Assembly: GCA_022567295.1 (NCBI GenBank)
Contig: JADFHE010000018.1
Coordinates: 1 to 47,432 of the forward strand
Direction of reading: 5' to 3'
Length of the DNA: 47,432 nucleotides
Source of the DNA: Pseudomonadota bacterium
GTDB taxonomy: Bacteria > Pseudomonadota > Gammaproteobacteria > Steroidobacterales > Woeseiaceae
Part shown: piece after piece, positions 1 to 8,884 of the stretch
Layout: the number at the start of each line of letters is the position of its first letter
Position numbering within the stretch: the first letter of the stretch is position 1
The notes under the pieces: generated by a model
Databases searched by the model: none
Seen by the model: the letters and a program-made list of their open reading frames with translations, nothing else
Told to the model about the DNA's origin: nothing
Made by a program: the position numbers and the translations under genes

Positions 1-1
1 C

Positions 2-1216
2 ATGGAGCCAACCGCTGCCAGAGAACGCATCGTCCTTCTAGATGTCCTCCGCGGATTCGCCGTGTTCGGGATGTTCACGGTGAACATGACTGCGGATTTA
101 CCTTGGGGATCGGCGTTCTGGGAACAGCCACTCGACATAGCCGATAACACCGTGATGATCCTGATTGAACTCCTGACGAACGGCAAGTTCATTACGATCT
201 TCTCATTCTTGTTTGGGGTGGGTTTTTTTCTTCAGCTGGAACGCGCCCGGGATCGAGGAGTGCCGTTCCTCGCCACCTACCTGCGGCGACTTGTAGCGCT
301 ATTCTTTATCGGCGCTCTGGCCTACGTTGCCGGGCTCAGTACGGTTATCCTGATCGACTACGCCAAATACGGGCTTTTGCTACTGCTCTTCTCGAGACGA
401 TCTGCGCGTTTTCTACTGGTCGCCGCTATCGTGTGCTTCGTCATCGGAGTCGTCTCATCCCGTATCGAAGATGTCAGCGATCTGATTAGTACGGAGCAGT
501 CGGAACGAATCGAACTCGTCGATGACCGTTCCAGCCCGGAAGCATTAGCCGAGAACGAGAGAGATCGTGTCTATCGAGAAGGCTCGTTCAAGGAGATCGC
601 GAGCTACCGCGCTTCCAGACTGTTGGAGTACGTGGACCTGAGGGGTGTAAACTATCTCGGCCTGATGCTACTTGGCTGCTACGTATGCCGTCGTGGGGCG
701 CTCCAGGATCCCGCCGTGCGTCTGAAAATGGCACGTACTGCGCTGCCGTGGTTGCTGAGCATAGGGGCCGCCGGGATGTTGATTCACGTGTGGTTGAACC
801 ACTTTGGCGGTGCAGGTTCGGACCTGCTGACATTGATCGGGGAACTCGCCTTCTGGCCCTTCGGCGCCCCGGTTCTCGGACTTGGCTACGTCGCAATCGT
901 CACCTTGGTGATGGAAAAGGAAGCGTGCAGGCGTGCACTGTTACCGTTCGCCGCCGTTGGCAGATTGGCGTTAACGAATTACCTGTTTCACGCGTTCGTA
1001 ATTGCTGCATTTACTTACCAATGGGGGCTTGGACTGTACGGTGAAATGGGGCCGTTTTGGGGTTTAATGGCCGTGTTCGCGATATTTCCACTGATGATCA
1101 TCGCCAGTTCCCGGTGGATCGGGCGTTTCCAATTCGGTCCAGTCGAGTGGCTGTGGCGCACTTTGACCTACGGCCAGATACAATCATTTCGATGGACGCC
1201 CAAGGCCGGCGCATAG
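2..1216 (+). CDS. DUF418 family (YeiB-like) inner-membrane protein
   Basis: The protein (404 aa from the ATG at base 2) opens with LLDVLRGFAVFGM, a hallmark of the DUF418/YeiB family, and ends with the family's LTNYLFHAF helix and the EWLWRTLTYGQ tail. Many hydrophobic helices are visible, consistent with a polytopic inner-membrane protein. The family is related to acyltransferase-3-like membrane proteins and its reaction is poorly known. The start lies on the window edge, so an upstream start cannot be excluded. Both N- and C-terminal signatures are present, so the gene looks essentially complete. Confidence 0.85.
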   Translation: MEPTAARERIVLLDVLRGFAVFGMFTVNMTADLPWGSAFWEQPLDIADNTVMILIELLTNGKFITIFSFLFGVGFFLQLERARDRGVPFLATYLRRLVALFFIGALAYVAGLSTVILIDYAKYGLLLLLFSRRSARFLLVAAIVCFVIGVVSSRIEDVSDLISTEQSERIELVDDRSSPEALAENERDRVYREGSFKEIASYRASRLLEYVDLRGVNYLGLMLLGCYVCRRGALQDPAVRLKMARTALPWLLSIGAAGMLIHVWLNHFGGAGSDLLTLIGELAFWPFGAPVLGLGYVAIVTLVMEKEACRRALLPFAAVGRLALTNYLFHAFVIAAFTYQWGLGLYGEMGPFWGLMAVFAIFPLMIIASSRWIGRFQFGPVEWLWRTLTYGQIQSFRWTPKAGA

Positions 1217-1239
1217 ACAATCACAACCAGACACCCGAC

Positions 1240-1635
1240 TCAGGCTGTTGGCAGCAGCACCAGGTCGCCGCCAATTCCGATGAATTTCTTCATCGTACTG
1301 GCGCAGCGCAACGTCATGGCTTCAATGATAATGTTGTGCACCATGCCAGGCGTCTTGCCGGCAAGCTCATCCTCAACGTGCAGTTCGAGATGTGATCCGT
1401 TGACGCGAAACAGCAGCGACCGGCTGGGCTCGTAGCTCGACCAGCCAATGAACTTCCACGGCTCCTCAAAGCCTACTTTGCGGCCGTCCTGCAGCAATGC
1501 AAAACACTCGGCGTAGCGCATCGGCACTTCCACTAAATACTCGACGACGTCAGTGTGGCTTGCACTCTTAAGAGGTATCAGGTCGTCAAGCAGCGAAACG
1601 GCATCCGGCGTTTCAAGCGGTATCGGCTGTGGCAT
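1240..1635 (-). CDS. conserved-looking hypothetical protein (131 aa)
   Basis: I do not recognise this small soluble protein. It has no signal peptide or membrane segment. It is rich in acidic residues in the first third, has a Trp-rich centre (EEPWKFIGWSSYEP) and ends in a hydrophobic GIGGDLVLLP stretch. It is convergent with the DUF418 gene and stands alone on its strand. It is believed to be real because the frame is fully open, starts with ATG, and has a convincing sigma70 promoter at 1691-1719 about 55 bases upstream. Confidence 0.6.
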   Translation of the reverse strand: MPQPIPLETPDAVSLLDDLIPLKSASHTDVVEYLVEVPMRYAECFALLQDGRKVGFEEPWKFIGWSSYEPSRSLLFRVNGSHLELHVEDELAGKTPGMVHNIIIEAMTLRCASTMKKFIGIGGDLVLLPTA

Positions 1636-1690
1636 TTCGATCTCCGGTCGGTGTACGACTTAGCACCAGTCTACGCCAGAAAGGCATGAA

Positions 1691-1719
1691 ATTTTACAGA
1701 AAGAATTTCACAATGTTAA
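1691..1719 (-). promoter_or_regulatory. sigma70-type promoter for the 1240-1635 gene
   Basis: Read on the minus strand, TTAACA (-35, bases 1714-1719) is followed by a 17-base spacer and TAAAAT (-10, bases 1691-1696). The sequence AATTTCACA occurs twice on the plus strand (1704-1712 and 1718-1726), and GAAATT/AATTTC form an inverted pair at 1688-1693 and 1704-1709. These overlap the promoter and could be regulator half-sites. The binding protein is unknown. Confidence 0.55.
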
Positions 1720-1728
1720 TTTCACACG

Positions 1729-2619
1729 CTAGTTGATTCGCACGGGTGGGTTGATGTTGCAGATCTCAATGCGTCCGGTCGGATCGACGAACCATTCTTC
1801 GTGACGATAGGTCCGGGACTGAACGTAGTCGGCGAATGCAGCCGTGTCCGTACGCATGACGTCGATATTTAAACGATCTTCTTTCGCGATTTCATCGCCC
1901 AAACGAATGTTGACGATGGTCGTGCGCTCGTCGGCCGATTCATAGAAACCCAATGCCCCGGTGCCGCGCGGCAATGCCGTCAGGTTTTCGATGCCGGATA
2001 ACACACGACCGGCCAGTGTAATGTTGCGATCGAGATGGCGTGGGGCGTGTCCCGTAACAACATACAGGCTCGACCCATTACCGCTATCAGTTTCCACACC
2101 ACGCGCAACGCCCAACATGCCATAACAATGGGTTAGCCAGACCCGCCCACGGTCGCTGCCAACTGGAAGCCCGTTCGCAAAGCCGACAACGTCTGCATAA
2201 GCATCGCGGCTATCGATCACTGCAATGTTGATGCCGTTTGCTGAGCGGTAAAACTCGGGCGACACGGTCTCGGCCGCCGAACCGAGCGGTCTGGCCTGAT
2301 CCTCGTCCGCGGCCGGGTCACCCCATTGCACGACGTAATTATCTTGCGAACGAATGATCGCCAGATTATCAAAATATTGGTCCCGTACCAGTGTCTTGAT
2401 GTTCGCGACGTTTTCAGGCGCGAAGCCTGGTGCAAGTTCAATGATGATCTCGCCATGCGGAAGTCGCATGTACAGCAAATTCCCCTGATCAGGCTGGCGC
2501 CAGTCCGTTTCCTCCAACGCCTCCATAACGGCAGCGGTCGATAGGGGCTCATCAGAACAAGCGGCGGTGCCAAGACAGGCCAACAAGAGCGCCGGCACAT
2601 GACGCCTTAACCTGGGCAC
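1729..2619 (-). CDS. cyclophilin-type peptidyl-prolyl isomerase, predicted lipoprotein
   Basis: The protein contains a cyclophilin-like start ([20 protein letters not shown], then [13 protein letters not shown] and VVQWGDP), the pattern of bacterial PPIases that isomerise prolyl bonds. It also carries a clear lipoprotein signal: basic PRLRRH, hydrophobic LLLACLG, then TAAC. I chose the GTG at 2617-2619 because it puts this signal at the N-terminus, 7 bases after the SDR stop; an ATG at 2664 would overlap the SDR gene by 38 bases. The C-terminal third is less typical of cyclophilins. Probable location is the periplasmic face of a membrane. Confidence 0.78.
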   Translation of the reverse strand: MPRLRRHVPALLLACLGTAACSDEPLSTAAVMEALEETDWRQPDQGNLLYMRLPHGEIIIELAPGFAPENVANIKTLVRDQYFDNLAIIRSQDNYVVQWGDPAADEDQARPLGSAAETVSPEFYRSANGINIAVIDSRDAYADVVGFANGLPVGSDRGRVWLTHCYGMLGVARGVETDSGNGSSLYVVTGHAPRHLDRNITLAGRVLSGIENLTALPRGTGALGFYESADERTTIVNIRLGDEIAKEDRLNIDVMRTDTAAFADYVQSRTYRHEEWFVDPTGRIEICNINPPVRIN

Positions 2620-2626
2620 GGCGAAT

Positions 2627-3592
2627 TTATTCAACCGCTTCTTCGCCGGGTGCCATCGCAGCATCCAGCTTTTCGATTAATTGCTCACGTGTATAGGAAT
2701 AGGCCTGCCATTCATTGAGCTGCACGAGTTCCTGTATGGCCTTGTCAATGGTCCACCCGGCTTCCTCTTCGCTAGGCACCACCATGTAACGACGCACGGG
2801 CGCGTCGCCGAACATCGCGTCAACCGCAGCCTCCGCTACCTCTTCCGGGCTTTTGTAATCACTGCGATCCCAGGGGCGGCTCAGCCACTCCTTCAACTCT
2901 TCAGCATAATAGGAGTTGTCATTTGAATAGTTGTCGCCAGACATTCTGGCGAGCGCCGTTGTTGCGATAGCGGAGTCATAGTTGCCTGGCTCAATGACAC
3001 TGACATGTACATCGAACTTGGCCATTTCCGTGGCAAGCGAATCCGTATACGCCTCAATCGCATGTTTGCTCATGCTGTACGGGCCGGAGAATCGCCCCGA
3101 CAGTATTCCAGAAATCGAGCCGATGGTCGTAATGCGGCCCTTTGACTCGATAATCATTGGGGCAAATGCCTGCGTTACGCGCACCACGCCGTAAACATTG
3201 ACATCCATCAGCCATTGCACTTCACCAATATCGATCTCGATCAGTGGTCCGCCGATAAAGACGCCGGCATTGTTGATGAGACCGTGCAGTCCTTTGCCAC
3301 CTTGCTTGACGGTTTCCACAGCGGCATCAATTTCGGCCTGAATCGTGACATCGAGGCGCACCGCCTGAATGTTTTCGATCGCGTTCAATGCATCCAGATC
3401 TTTTTGCTTGCGCGCACCGGCGTACACGAAGTAACCGTCCCGGGCGAGGGTTTCCGCGATCTCACGACCGATTCCGGTGCTGGCCCCTGTGACCAGGACC
3501 GCTTTTTGGTCAGCTGCCATCACAGGCTGGTCGCAGGCGATAATCGCCAAAATTATGAACAAAGCGGCGATCGATCGGTTAATTGCACTCAT
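2627..3592 (-). CDS. short-chain dehydrogenase/reductase with N-terminal export signal
   Basis: This is a classical SDR: TGASTGIG cofactor loop, NNAG motif, and a catalytic Ser...YSMSK segment (GSISGILSGRFSGPYSMSK). The ATG at 3592 is preceded by GGAG at 8 bases, so it is preferred over the longer upstream frame. The first 27 residues form a signal-like segment with a hydrophobic core, a lipobox-like IIAC and a VMAAD cleavage-like site. That is odd for an NAD(P)-dependent enzyme, because these cofactors are cytoplasmic. The substrate is unknown. It lies in one minus-strand run with the RetSat-like oxidoreductase and the cyclophilin. Confidence 0.85.
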   Translation of the reverse strand: MSAINRSIAALFIILAIIACDQPVMAADQKAVLVTGASTGIGREIAETLARDGYFVYAGARKQKDLDALNAIENIQAVRLDVTIQAEIDAAVETVKQGGKGLHGLINNAGVFIGGPLIEIDIGEVQWLMDVNVYGVVRVTQAFAPMIIESKGRITTIGSISGILSGRFSGPYSMSKHAIEAYTDSLATEMAKFDVHVSVIEPGNYDSAIATTALARMSGDNYSNDNSYYAEELKEWLSRPWDRSDYKSPEEVAEAAVDAMFGDAPVRRYMVVPSEEEAGWTIDKAIQELVQLNEWQAYSYTREQLIEKLDAAMAPGEEAVE

Positions 3593-3663
3593 CGGTAACT
3601 CCGCATTATTGTTGTTACGGGGATCGGAGTTTACCCCAATTTCGATACGCGCCCGACTTCGTC

Positions 3664-5283
3664 CTACGAGTAAATTCGTTTCATCAACGGCGCGATTTTG
3701 CGAATCCCGACGATACTTGTCGTGGTAAGCATGCCAGCCATCATCGCGCCGGTTACGCCACACGTCAGAATGTCCTGACCCGTCAACCACAGGCCGGGAA
3801 TAGTTGTTTTTGGTCGCAGCCATTTCTGCTTCATGCGACCTGGTGTGTGCGCCAATCCGTAAAGTTCGCCACGTTGGTAGCTGGCGAACCAGTTCGTGGA
3901 CAGCGGTGTGGAAACCTCGTAGTAGTCAACTTTGCCTCGCAACTCAGGCAGCTTGTCGTACAGGTGGGCCATGAGACGTTCACCGAGTTTCGCCTTGAAC
4001 GCATCGTAATCCTCGCCGCGCTTGCCCCAGGTTTCGTCTCGCCACTTCTCAAACCACTGGTAGGGAGCTGGCGCCACTATCTCGATAGTTGCGGTCCCGG
4101 GATGCCGCACGACGTAGTCAGGGTCCTTCGCTGACGGAAACGAAATGTAGACAACCGGGAACGGTGCGTCCTGGTTCTCGATAAATCGCTCTACCGCGGA
4201 GTCATAATCGCTGTTCGGGTATATCCAGAAATTCGTTTTGGGCAATTTCAGTTCTTCAGCAGTGCTCTTTAGTCCGATGTATATACCCAGATGTGAAAAA
4301 CTGGGCTCGACACTTTTCAGTTTTTGTTTGTAACCGGACTTTTCGGCGATGTTGGCCGATAAAAGCTGCTGAAACGTATTGCCGACTCCAGCAGACGAAA
4401 TAACACATTGGCACGCAATGTAATGTCCGTCTTTCATCTTCACACCAGTCACCTTGCCGTTTTCGACGACAATATTTTCTACTCGTGCATAGGTGAAAAC
4501 CTCGCCGCCAGCCGCTTGAATCTTCGGAATGATGCTGTCGGCGATGCGCCACGATCCGCCAACAGGGTAGTAACCACCATGCAGATAGTGACGAACAATC
4601 ATCGCATGCATGAGGAAGGTCGACTGCTTGGGCGGCAGACCCATATTGCCCCACTGCCCGCAAAGGACGGCGATTAACTCCTGATCATCTGTCAGTCTGC
4701 TGAGTACGTCGTAGGTATTCTTGAAGAGAAAGCTCGAAGACTTCATTAACAGGTACGGCCACATCGCGACGTAGTGCCAGAACCCGAACACTCGTTTCAT
4801 GCCATAGGCTGGCAGCGCTTTCCCCACTTTATCGAGCAACTTGAGATAGCGGTCAATCGCTTTTTCCTCGCCAGGAAACTGCCGGATCAGATTGTCACGA
4901 AATTTCTGTTTTCCCGCCTTGGCGTTGAATACCTTGTCACCAATATAGAAACGGTCGTATTCCTCGTCCATCGGAGCCCATTCAAGTTTTCCGTCTGACA
5001 AGTAGTCGAACATCTGACGACTGCGCGTTTTCGCACCCACTTCACCGATGTAATGGACACCGACGTCCCACTCATATCCGTTGCGTTCGTAGGTATGGGT
5101 ATAACCGCCAGCCGTGTAATGTTGTTCGAGGACACATACTTTCCAGCCGAGGTCACTGAGCATGGCCGCCGTCGTCAGGCCGCCCATGCCGGAGCCGATA
5201 ACCACAGCGTCGTAATTGGCTGCAAGGCGACCCGGCCGGTAACGATAGCCAATGCGAAGTGTGCTTGGAGTCATCTTTGGCAT
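3664..5283 (-). CDS. FAD-dependent oxidoreductase, CrtI/retinol saturase-like
   Basis: A 539-aa flavoprotein with the Rossmann dinucleotide motif near residues 27-40 (VVIGSGMGGLTTAAML), followed by EQHYTAGGYTHTYERNGYEWDVGVHYIG, split here only by family-typical spacing, and a C-terminal FAD contact region (GLWLTGQDILTCGVTGAMMAG). This architecture belongs to phytoene desaturases and all-trans-retinol 13,14-reductases, which act on polyene chains. No other carotenoid gene is visible, so the real substrate may be another isoprenoid or lipid. It sits between an aldehyde dehydrogenase and an SDR, which together suggest stepwise oxidation of a hydrophobic alcohol or aldehyde (inference). Confidence 0.85.
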   Translation of the reverse strand: MPKMTPSTLRIGYRYRPGRLAANYDAVVIGSGMGGLTTAAMLSDLGWKVCVLEQHYTAGGYTHTYERNGYEWDVGVHYIGEVGAKTRSRQMFDYLSDGKLEWAPMDEEYDRFYIGDKVFNAKAGKQKFRDNLIRQFPGEEKAIDRYLKLLDKVGKALPAYGMKRVFGFWHYVAMWPYLLMKSSSFLFKNTYDVLSRLTDDQELIAVLCGQWGNMGLPPKQSTFLMHAMIVRHYLHGGYYPVGGSWRIADSIIPKIQAAGGEVFTYARVENIVVENGKVTGVKMKDGHYIACQCVISSAGVGNTFQQLLSANIAEKSGYKQKLKSVEPSFSHLGIYIGLKSTAEELKLPKTNFWIYPNSDYDSAVERFIENQDAPFPVVYISFPSAKDPDYVVRHPGTATIEIVAPAPYQWFEKWRDETWGKRGEDYDAFKAKLGERLMAHLYDKLPELRGKVDYYEVSTPLSTNWFASYQRGELYGLAHTPGRMKQKWLRPKTTIPGLWLTGQDILTCGVTGAMMAGMLTTTSIVGIRKIAPLMKRIYS

Positions 5284-5321
5284 GTGTGGGCGGTCGGAAA
5301 CTAGTTCTTGCGTTGTATTGC

Positions 5322-6728
5322 TTAGCGAATTTTGCGCAGAAATTTGAATTTCTTTTCGGTGTAAGGCGCGTAGCGAACGGCGAGGTCAGGCCACCATCCG
5401 CGTTTCATCACGGCTTTCATATGGCTAAACGTCTCGAAGCCTCTTCGCCCGCTGTACGCGCCCATGCCGCTCTGCCCGACGCCACCGAATGGCAATTCAT
5501 GGACGGCCATGAACATCATTACGTCATTTACGCAAGCATTGCCGCAACTGACGTTTTCAAGAAATTGGTTCTGCGCCGACTTATCGTTGGTAAATATATA
5601 CGCGGCAAGCGGTTTGTCGCCGCCGCGTATGTGTGCGATTGCGTCTTCCAGGTTTTCCGCGCGTACTATGGGCAGCACGGGTCCGAATATTTCTTCCTGC
5701 ATTACCGGGCTGTCGGTCGCCACGTCAGTCAATACCGTCGGCGCTATGTATCGGTCTGCTGCATCGACTTGGCCACCGAGTGCAATGTGGCCGGAATCGA
5801 TCAGGCGACTAACGCGCTCGAAGTGGCGATCATTGACTATGCGGCCATACGAATCCGATTGCTGTGGGTCATCGCCGAACATTTCGCGGATGACCTTTTC
5901 CAGCAGCGGAACCAACAGCGCCTCAGTGTCAGCGTCCGTGAGTATGTGGTCTGGTGCGATACAGATCTGTCCGGCGTTCGAAAATTTTCCCCACGCTATG
6001 CGCCTTGCCGTTGTTTCGAGGTTGGCATCCGGCAGCACAATACATGGTGACTTGCCACCGAGTTCAAGAGTGACAGGTGTCAGGTGTTTCGCGGCCGCGG
6101 CCATGACGATCCGGCCAACACTACCGCCACCCGTATAAAGAATATGATCGAATGGCTGCTCCAGCAAGGCCGTTGTCTCGGGTACGGCGCCATCAATCAC
6201 TTTTATGCAGTCAGAATCGAGGTACTCAGGCACCAGCTGGGTCAGCAACGCGGACGCTGCAGGAGCAAGCTCGGATGGCTTGATCACAACACAGTTGCCC
6301 GCTGCAATGGCGGCAGACATTCCGGCAAGGGTGAGCTGAACAGGGTAGTTCCACGCGCCGATTATGAGCACGACGCCGAGCGGCTCGGGTTGAACCCAGC
6401 TCTTTCCGGGCTGGCCGACGATCGGAGTGAAAACACGTCGCTTTCTGGTCCAGCGATTCAAGTTCTTGCGACAATGTGCCGCGTCGCCGCTGACGTACGC
6501 GGTTTCAGTCGTAAATGATTCCATTGGGGACTTGCCAAGATCGGACTGCAACGCATCAAATAAATCGCCCTCGCGTTCGTTCATCATGCGTTCAACGGCT
6601 TCGAGCTGCATCCGACGCCAGGCGAGGCTTCGGGTCTTGCCACTGACGAAGACTGCCGTCAGATCCGAGAGCAGCGCGGTGTAATCCGGATTGGCGACGG
6701 ACCCATATTGAATTACGGATTCAGACAT
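5322..6728 (-). CDS. aldehyde dehydrogenase, class 3/coniferyl-aldehyde type
   Basis: The 468-aa protein has the ALDH signature LELGGKSPCIVLPDANL and the nucleophile region FSNAGQICIAPDH, with the catalytic Cys. It also has the short class-3 layout with PLGVVLIIGAWNYP and a C-terminal GYSGRRGFETFSH-type segment (here GAYSGRRGFETFSHMKAV). Members oxidise fatty or aromatic aldehydes to acids with NAD(P)+. It is the first gene of a minus-strand run continuing into the RetSat-like gene 38 bases downstream. It is divergent from the YeiH-type gene across a 120-base intergenic region. Confidence 0.9.
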   Translation of the reverse strand: MSESVIQYGSVANPDYTALLSDLTAVFVSGKTRSLAWRRMQLEAVERMMNEREGDLFDALQSDLGKSPMESFTTETAYVSGDAAHCRKNLNRWTRKRRVFTPIVGQPGKSWVQPEPLGVVLIIGAWNYPVQLTLAGMSAAIAAGNCVVIKPSELAPAASALLTQLVPEYLDSDCIKVIDGAVPETTALLEQPFDHILYTGGGSVGRIVMAAAAKHLTPVTLELGGKSPCIVLPDANLETTARRIAWGKFSNAGQICIAPDHILTDADTEALLVPLLEKVIREMFGDDPQQSDSYGRIVNDRHFERVSRLIDSGHIALGGQVDAADRYIAPTVLTDVATDSPVMQEEIFGPVLPIVRAENLEDAIAHIRGGDKPLAAYIFTNDKSAQNQFLENVSCGNACVNDVMMFMAVHELPFGGVGQSGMGAYSGRRGFETFSHMKAVMKRGWWPDLAVRYAPYTEKKFKFLRKIR

Positions 6729-6848
6729 GTCAGTTCAACGTTGGCACAGAGCAATTGATTCTGCCTGTCAGGACGCCCGCAGGGAAGCGTCATCACGACC
6801 TGATATACGTTATGATCGCGCGCCTCGAATGCCGTTGGATTTGTTGCA

Positions 6849-7952
6849 GTGACAGAAAACCTGAAAATGCCAGGTTGGTGGGCCGGAATAGGCCTCGCTG
6901 TTTTCGTTTCCGCAGCAGCCGGCTTGGTCGCAGAATGGATTGGCGTTGCGGTGCTTGGCTTCGCAAAAAGCCCGGTCAGTGCAATTATGATGGCTATTGT
7001 TCTCGGCATGATAATCGCGAACGCGATCAGGCTTCCGGAAAGTCTGCAGCCAGGTCTCAGGTTTTGCGCGTCCGCGGTACTGCGCTTAGGCATCATGTTG
7101 CTTGGTATTAGACTGAGCCTGACGGGTGCAGGGCAATTTACGCTCGTTGCGTTGCCCTTTGTCATTGCCGCCATAACCATCGGCCTGTTTACCGTAGGGC
7201 TATTGGGCCGTTACCTGGGGCTATCGAAACAACTGAGTGGCCTCATCGCGGTTGGCACCAGTATTTGCGGCTGTACAGCCATTGTCGCAACCGCCCCATT
7301 GCTAAAGGCGAATGAATCGGAAGTCAGCTACGCCGTAGCGTGCATCACTGTCTTTGGGCTTGCCGCAATGTTCATTTATCCTGTCCTGGCGCACCAGGTG
7401 TTTGCGAGTCAACCCGAACTCGCGGGATTGTTCCTCGGTACGTCAATTCACGAAACCGCTCAGGTTGCCGGCGCTGGCATGATGTACGAGGCGCATTTTA
7501 ACGCACCCGTTGCTCTGGATATCGCAACGGTTACCAAACTGGTTCGCAACCTGTGCATGATCGCGGTTATCCCTCTGATCGGTTTCTTGTACGGTGTGGA
7601 ACGCAACCGCGGCGATTCGATACGTATCGATTACCTGTCGATGATTCCGTGGTTCATCGTCGGGTTTGCGTTGATGTCTGCGATTCGCACGGTTGGCGAT
7701 ATGGGAGACAAGCCATTCGGCGTTCTCGATCCAACGCTGTGGAAAGAAATCGTGCTGTATGTGCGCGACGCGGCGGAGCGTTGCCTGCTGGTGGCGATGG
7801 CGGCGGTCGGATTGACGTCAATGTTCGCCGGTATCGTCAAGATCGGAATGCGTCCTTTTGTTTTGGGTCTGTTTGCAGCGGCATTGATCGGTGGCGTAAG
7901 TTTCGCGCTGATCTCGCTCTTCGCGACAGACCTGATCGCGCTACTGGTCTAG
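6849..7952 (+). CDS. YeiH family putative sulfate exporter
   Basis: A polytopic membrane protein of 367 aa starting with GTG. It shows YeiH/UPF0324 family signatures: VLGMIIAN, LRLGIMLLGIRLSL, the conserved VGTSICGCTAIVATAP and LGTSIHETAQVAGAG. The family is named putative sulfate exporter, but transport has hardly been tested. Its end overlaps the convergent ribokinase by 12 bases. The substrate here is not indicated by its neighbours. Confidence 0.88.
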   Translation: MTENLKMPGWWAGIGLAVFVSAAAGLVAEWIGVAVLGFAKSPVSAIMMAIVLGMIIANAIRLPESLQPGLRFCASAVLRLGIMLLGIRLSLTGAGQFTLVALPFVIAAITIGLFTVGLLGRYLGLSKQLSGLIAVGTSICGCTAIVATAPLLKANESEVSYAVACITVFGLAAMFIYPVLAHQVFASQPELAGLFLGTSIHETAQVAGAGMMYEAHFNAPVALDIATVTKLVRNLCMIAVIPLIGFLYGVERNRGDSIRIDYLSMIPWFIVGFALMSAIRTVGDMGDKPFGVLDPTLWKEIVLYVRDAAERCLLVAMAAVGLTSMFAGIVKIGMRPFVLGLFAAALIGGVSFALISLFATDLIALLV

Positions 7953-8834
7953 ATGCGGAATACTTGCTATAGCCCCGGCTATCTGCACCGATTGCGTAGC
8001 GGCGGCAACAGCGATACCGATTGCGTCCCGCATCGAGCGGTCCTTCGCGAGCATGGTTGCTAACACACCATTGAATGTATCGCCGGCTGCCGTCGTGTCA
8101 ACGACATTGACGGACTCTGCTGTCTGCCGATGCGATTCGCTGGCATTACGCAGTAATGCCCCGTTCTTGCCCATTGTGATAACAACATTCTTGACGCCGC
8201 GTTGCAGTAACTCATCGGCCGCGGCAGCAGCGCTTTTTTCGTCTGTTACGGTGACTCCCGTCAGCATTTCAGCCTCGGACTCATTCGGTGTAATACAGAA
8301 AAGCGCTTCGATAACACGATCCGGTACGGGTGTGGCTGGAGCGGGATTGAGAATGCATGCCGCTCCTTGTTGCGTTGCAAGTTCGATGGCTGCGGCTACA
8401 GTCTCGATCGGCGTTTCGAGCTGCACCAGAAGTACGCTGATATCTGCGAAAATCTGTTCGTGACTGTGGAGATACTCAGGCGTTAATGCGTTATTCGCCC
8501 CGGGTGCAACGCTAATGCAGTTTTCGCCGCTGTCAGCAACGAATATCATCGCGACTCCGGATGACAAGCCGTCGAGTGTTTGTACGTAGCGGGTATCTAT
8601 GCCCTCGATCGAAAGTGTTTCAAGCGCAGCCCTCCCGAAGTCATCACTTCCGACGGCCGCGACAAATCGAACATCGCCTCCCGCGCGCTGTGCGGCGACC
8701 GCCTGATTGGCCCCTTTTCCGCCGCCGAACATCTGGAAATTTTTACCCAGGACGGTCTGCCCCGGCTGCGGCAGGTTACAGACCCTGATCACCATGTCGG
8801 TATTTGAACTACCTATGACCAGTATGGGTTTCAT
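7941..8834 (-). CDS. rbsK: ribokinase (PfkB family)
   Basis: The 297-aa protein has the ribokinase N-terminal motif (GSSNTDMVIR), the sugar-binding FGGGKGANQAVAAQRAGG loop, NPAPA and ITPNESEAE segments, and the C-terminal PfkB motif VVDTTAAGDTFNG with the catalytic Asp. It phosphorylates ribose or a related sugar or nucleoside with ATP in the cytoplasm. No ribose transporter is adjacent, so the substrate is assigned by family only. A closely related deoxyribokinase activity remains possible. Confidence 0.88.
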   Translation of the reverse strand: MKPILVIGSSNTDMVIRVCNLPQPGQTVLGKNFQMFGGGKGANQAVAAQRAGGDVRFVAAVGSDDFGRAALETLSIEGIDTRYVQTLDGLSSGVAMIFVADSGENCISVAPGANNALTPEYLHSHEQIFADISVLLVQLETPIETVAAAIELATQQGAACILNPAPATPVPDRVIEALFCITPNESEAEMLTGVTVTDEKSAAAAADELLQRGVKNVVITMGKNGALLRNASESHRQTAESVNVVDTTAAGDTFNGVLATMLAKDRSMRDAIGIAVAAATQSVQIAGAIASIPHLDQ

Positions 8835-8884
8835 TCGGTGAGTGCCGATGGATGATCGAGCGACTATATCAGAGCGCAGGGCGG

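Noticed and set aside
5259..6050. 263-aa plus-strand frame opposite the aldehyde dehydrogenase
   Set aside because: It lies entirely over a well-supported ALDH and has no recognisable domain.
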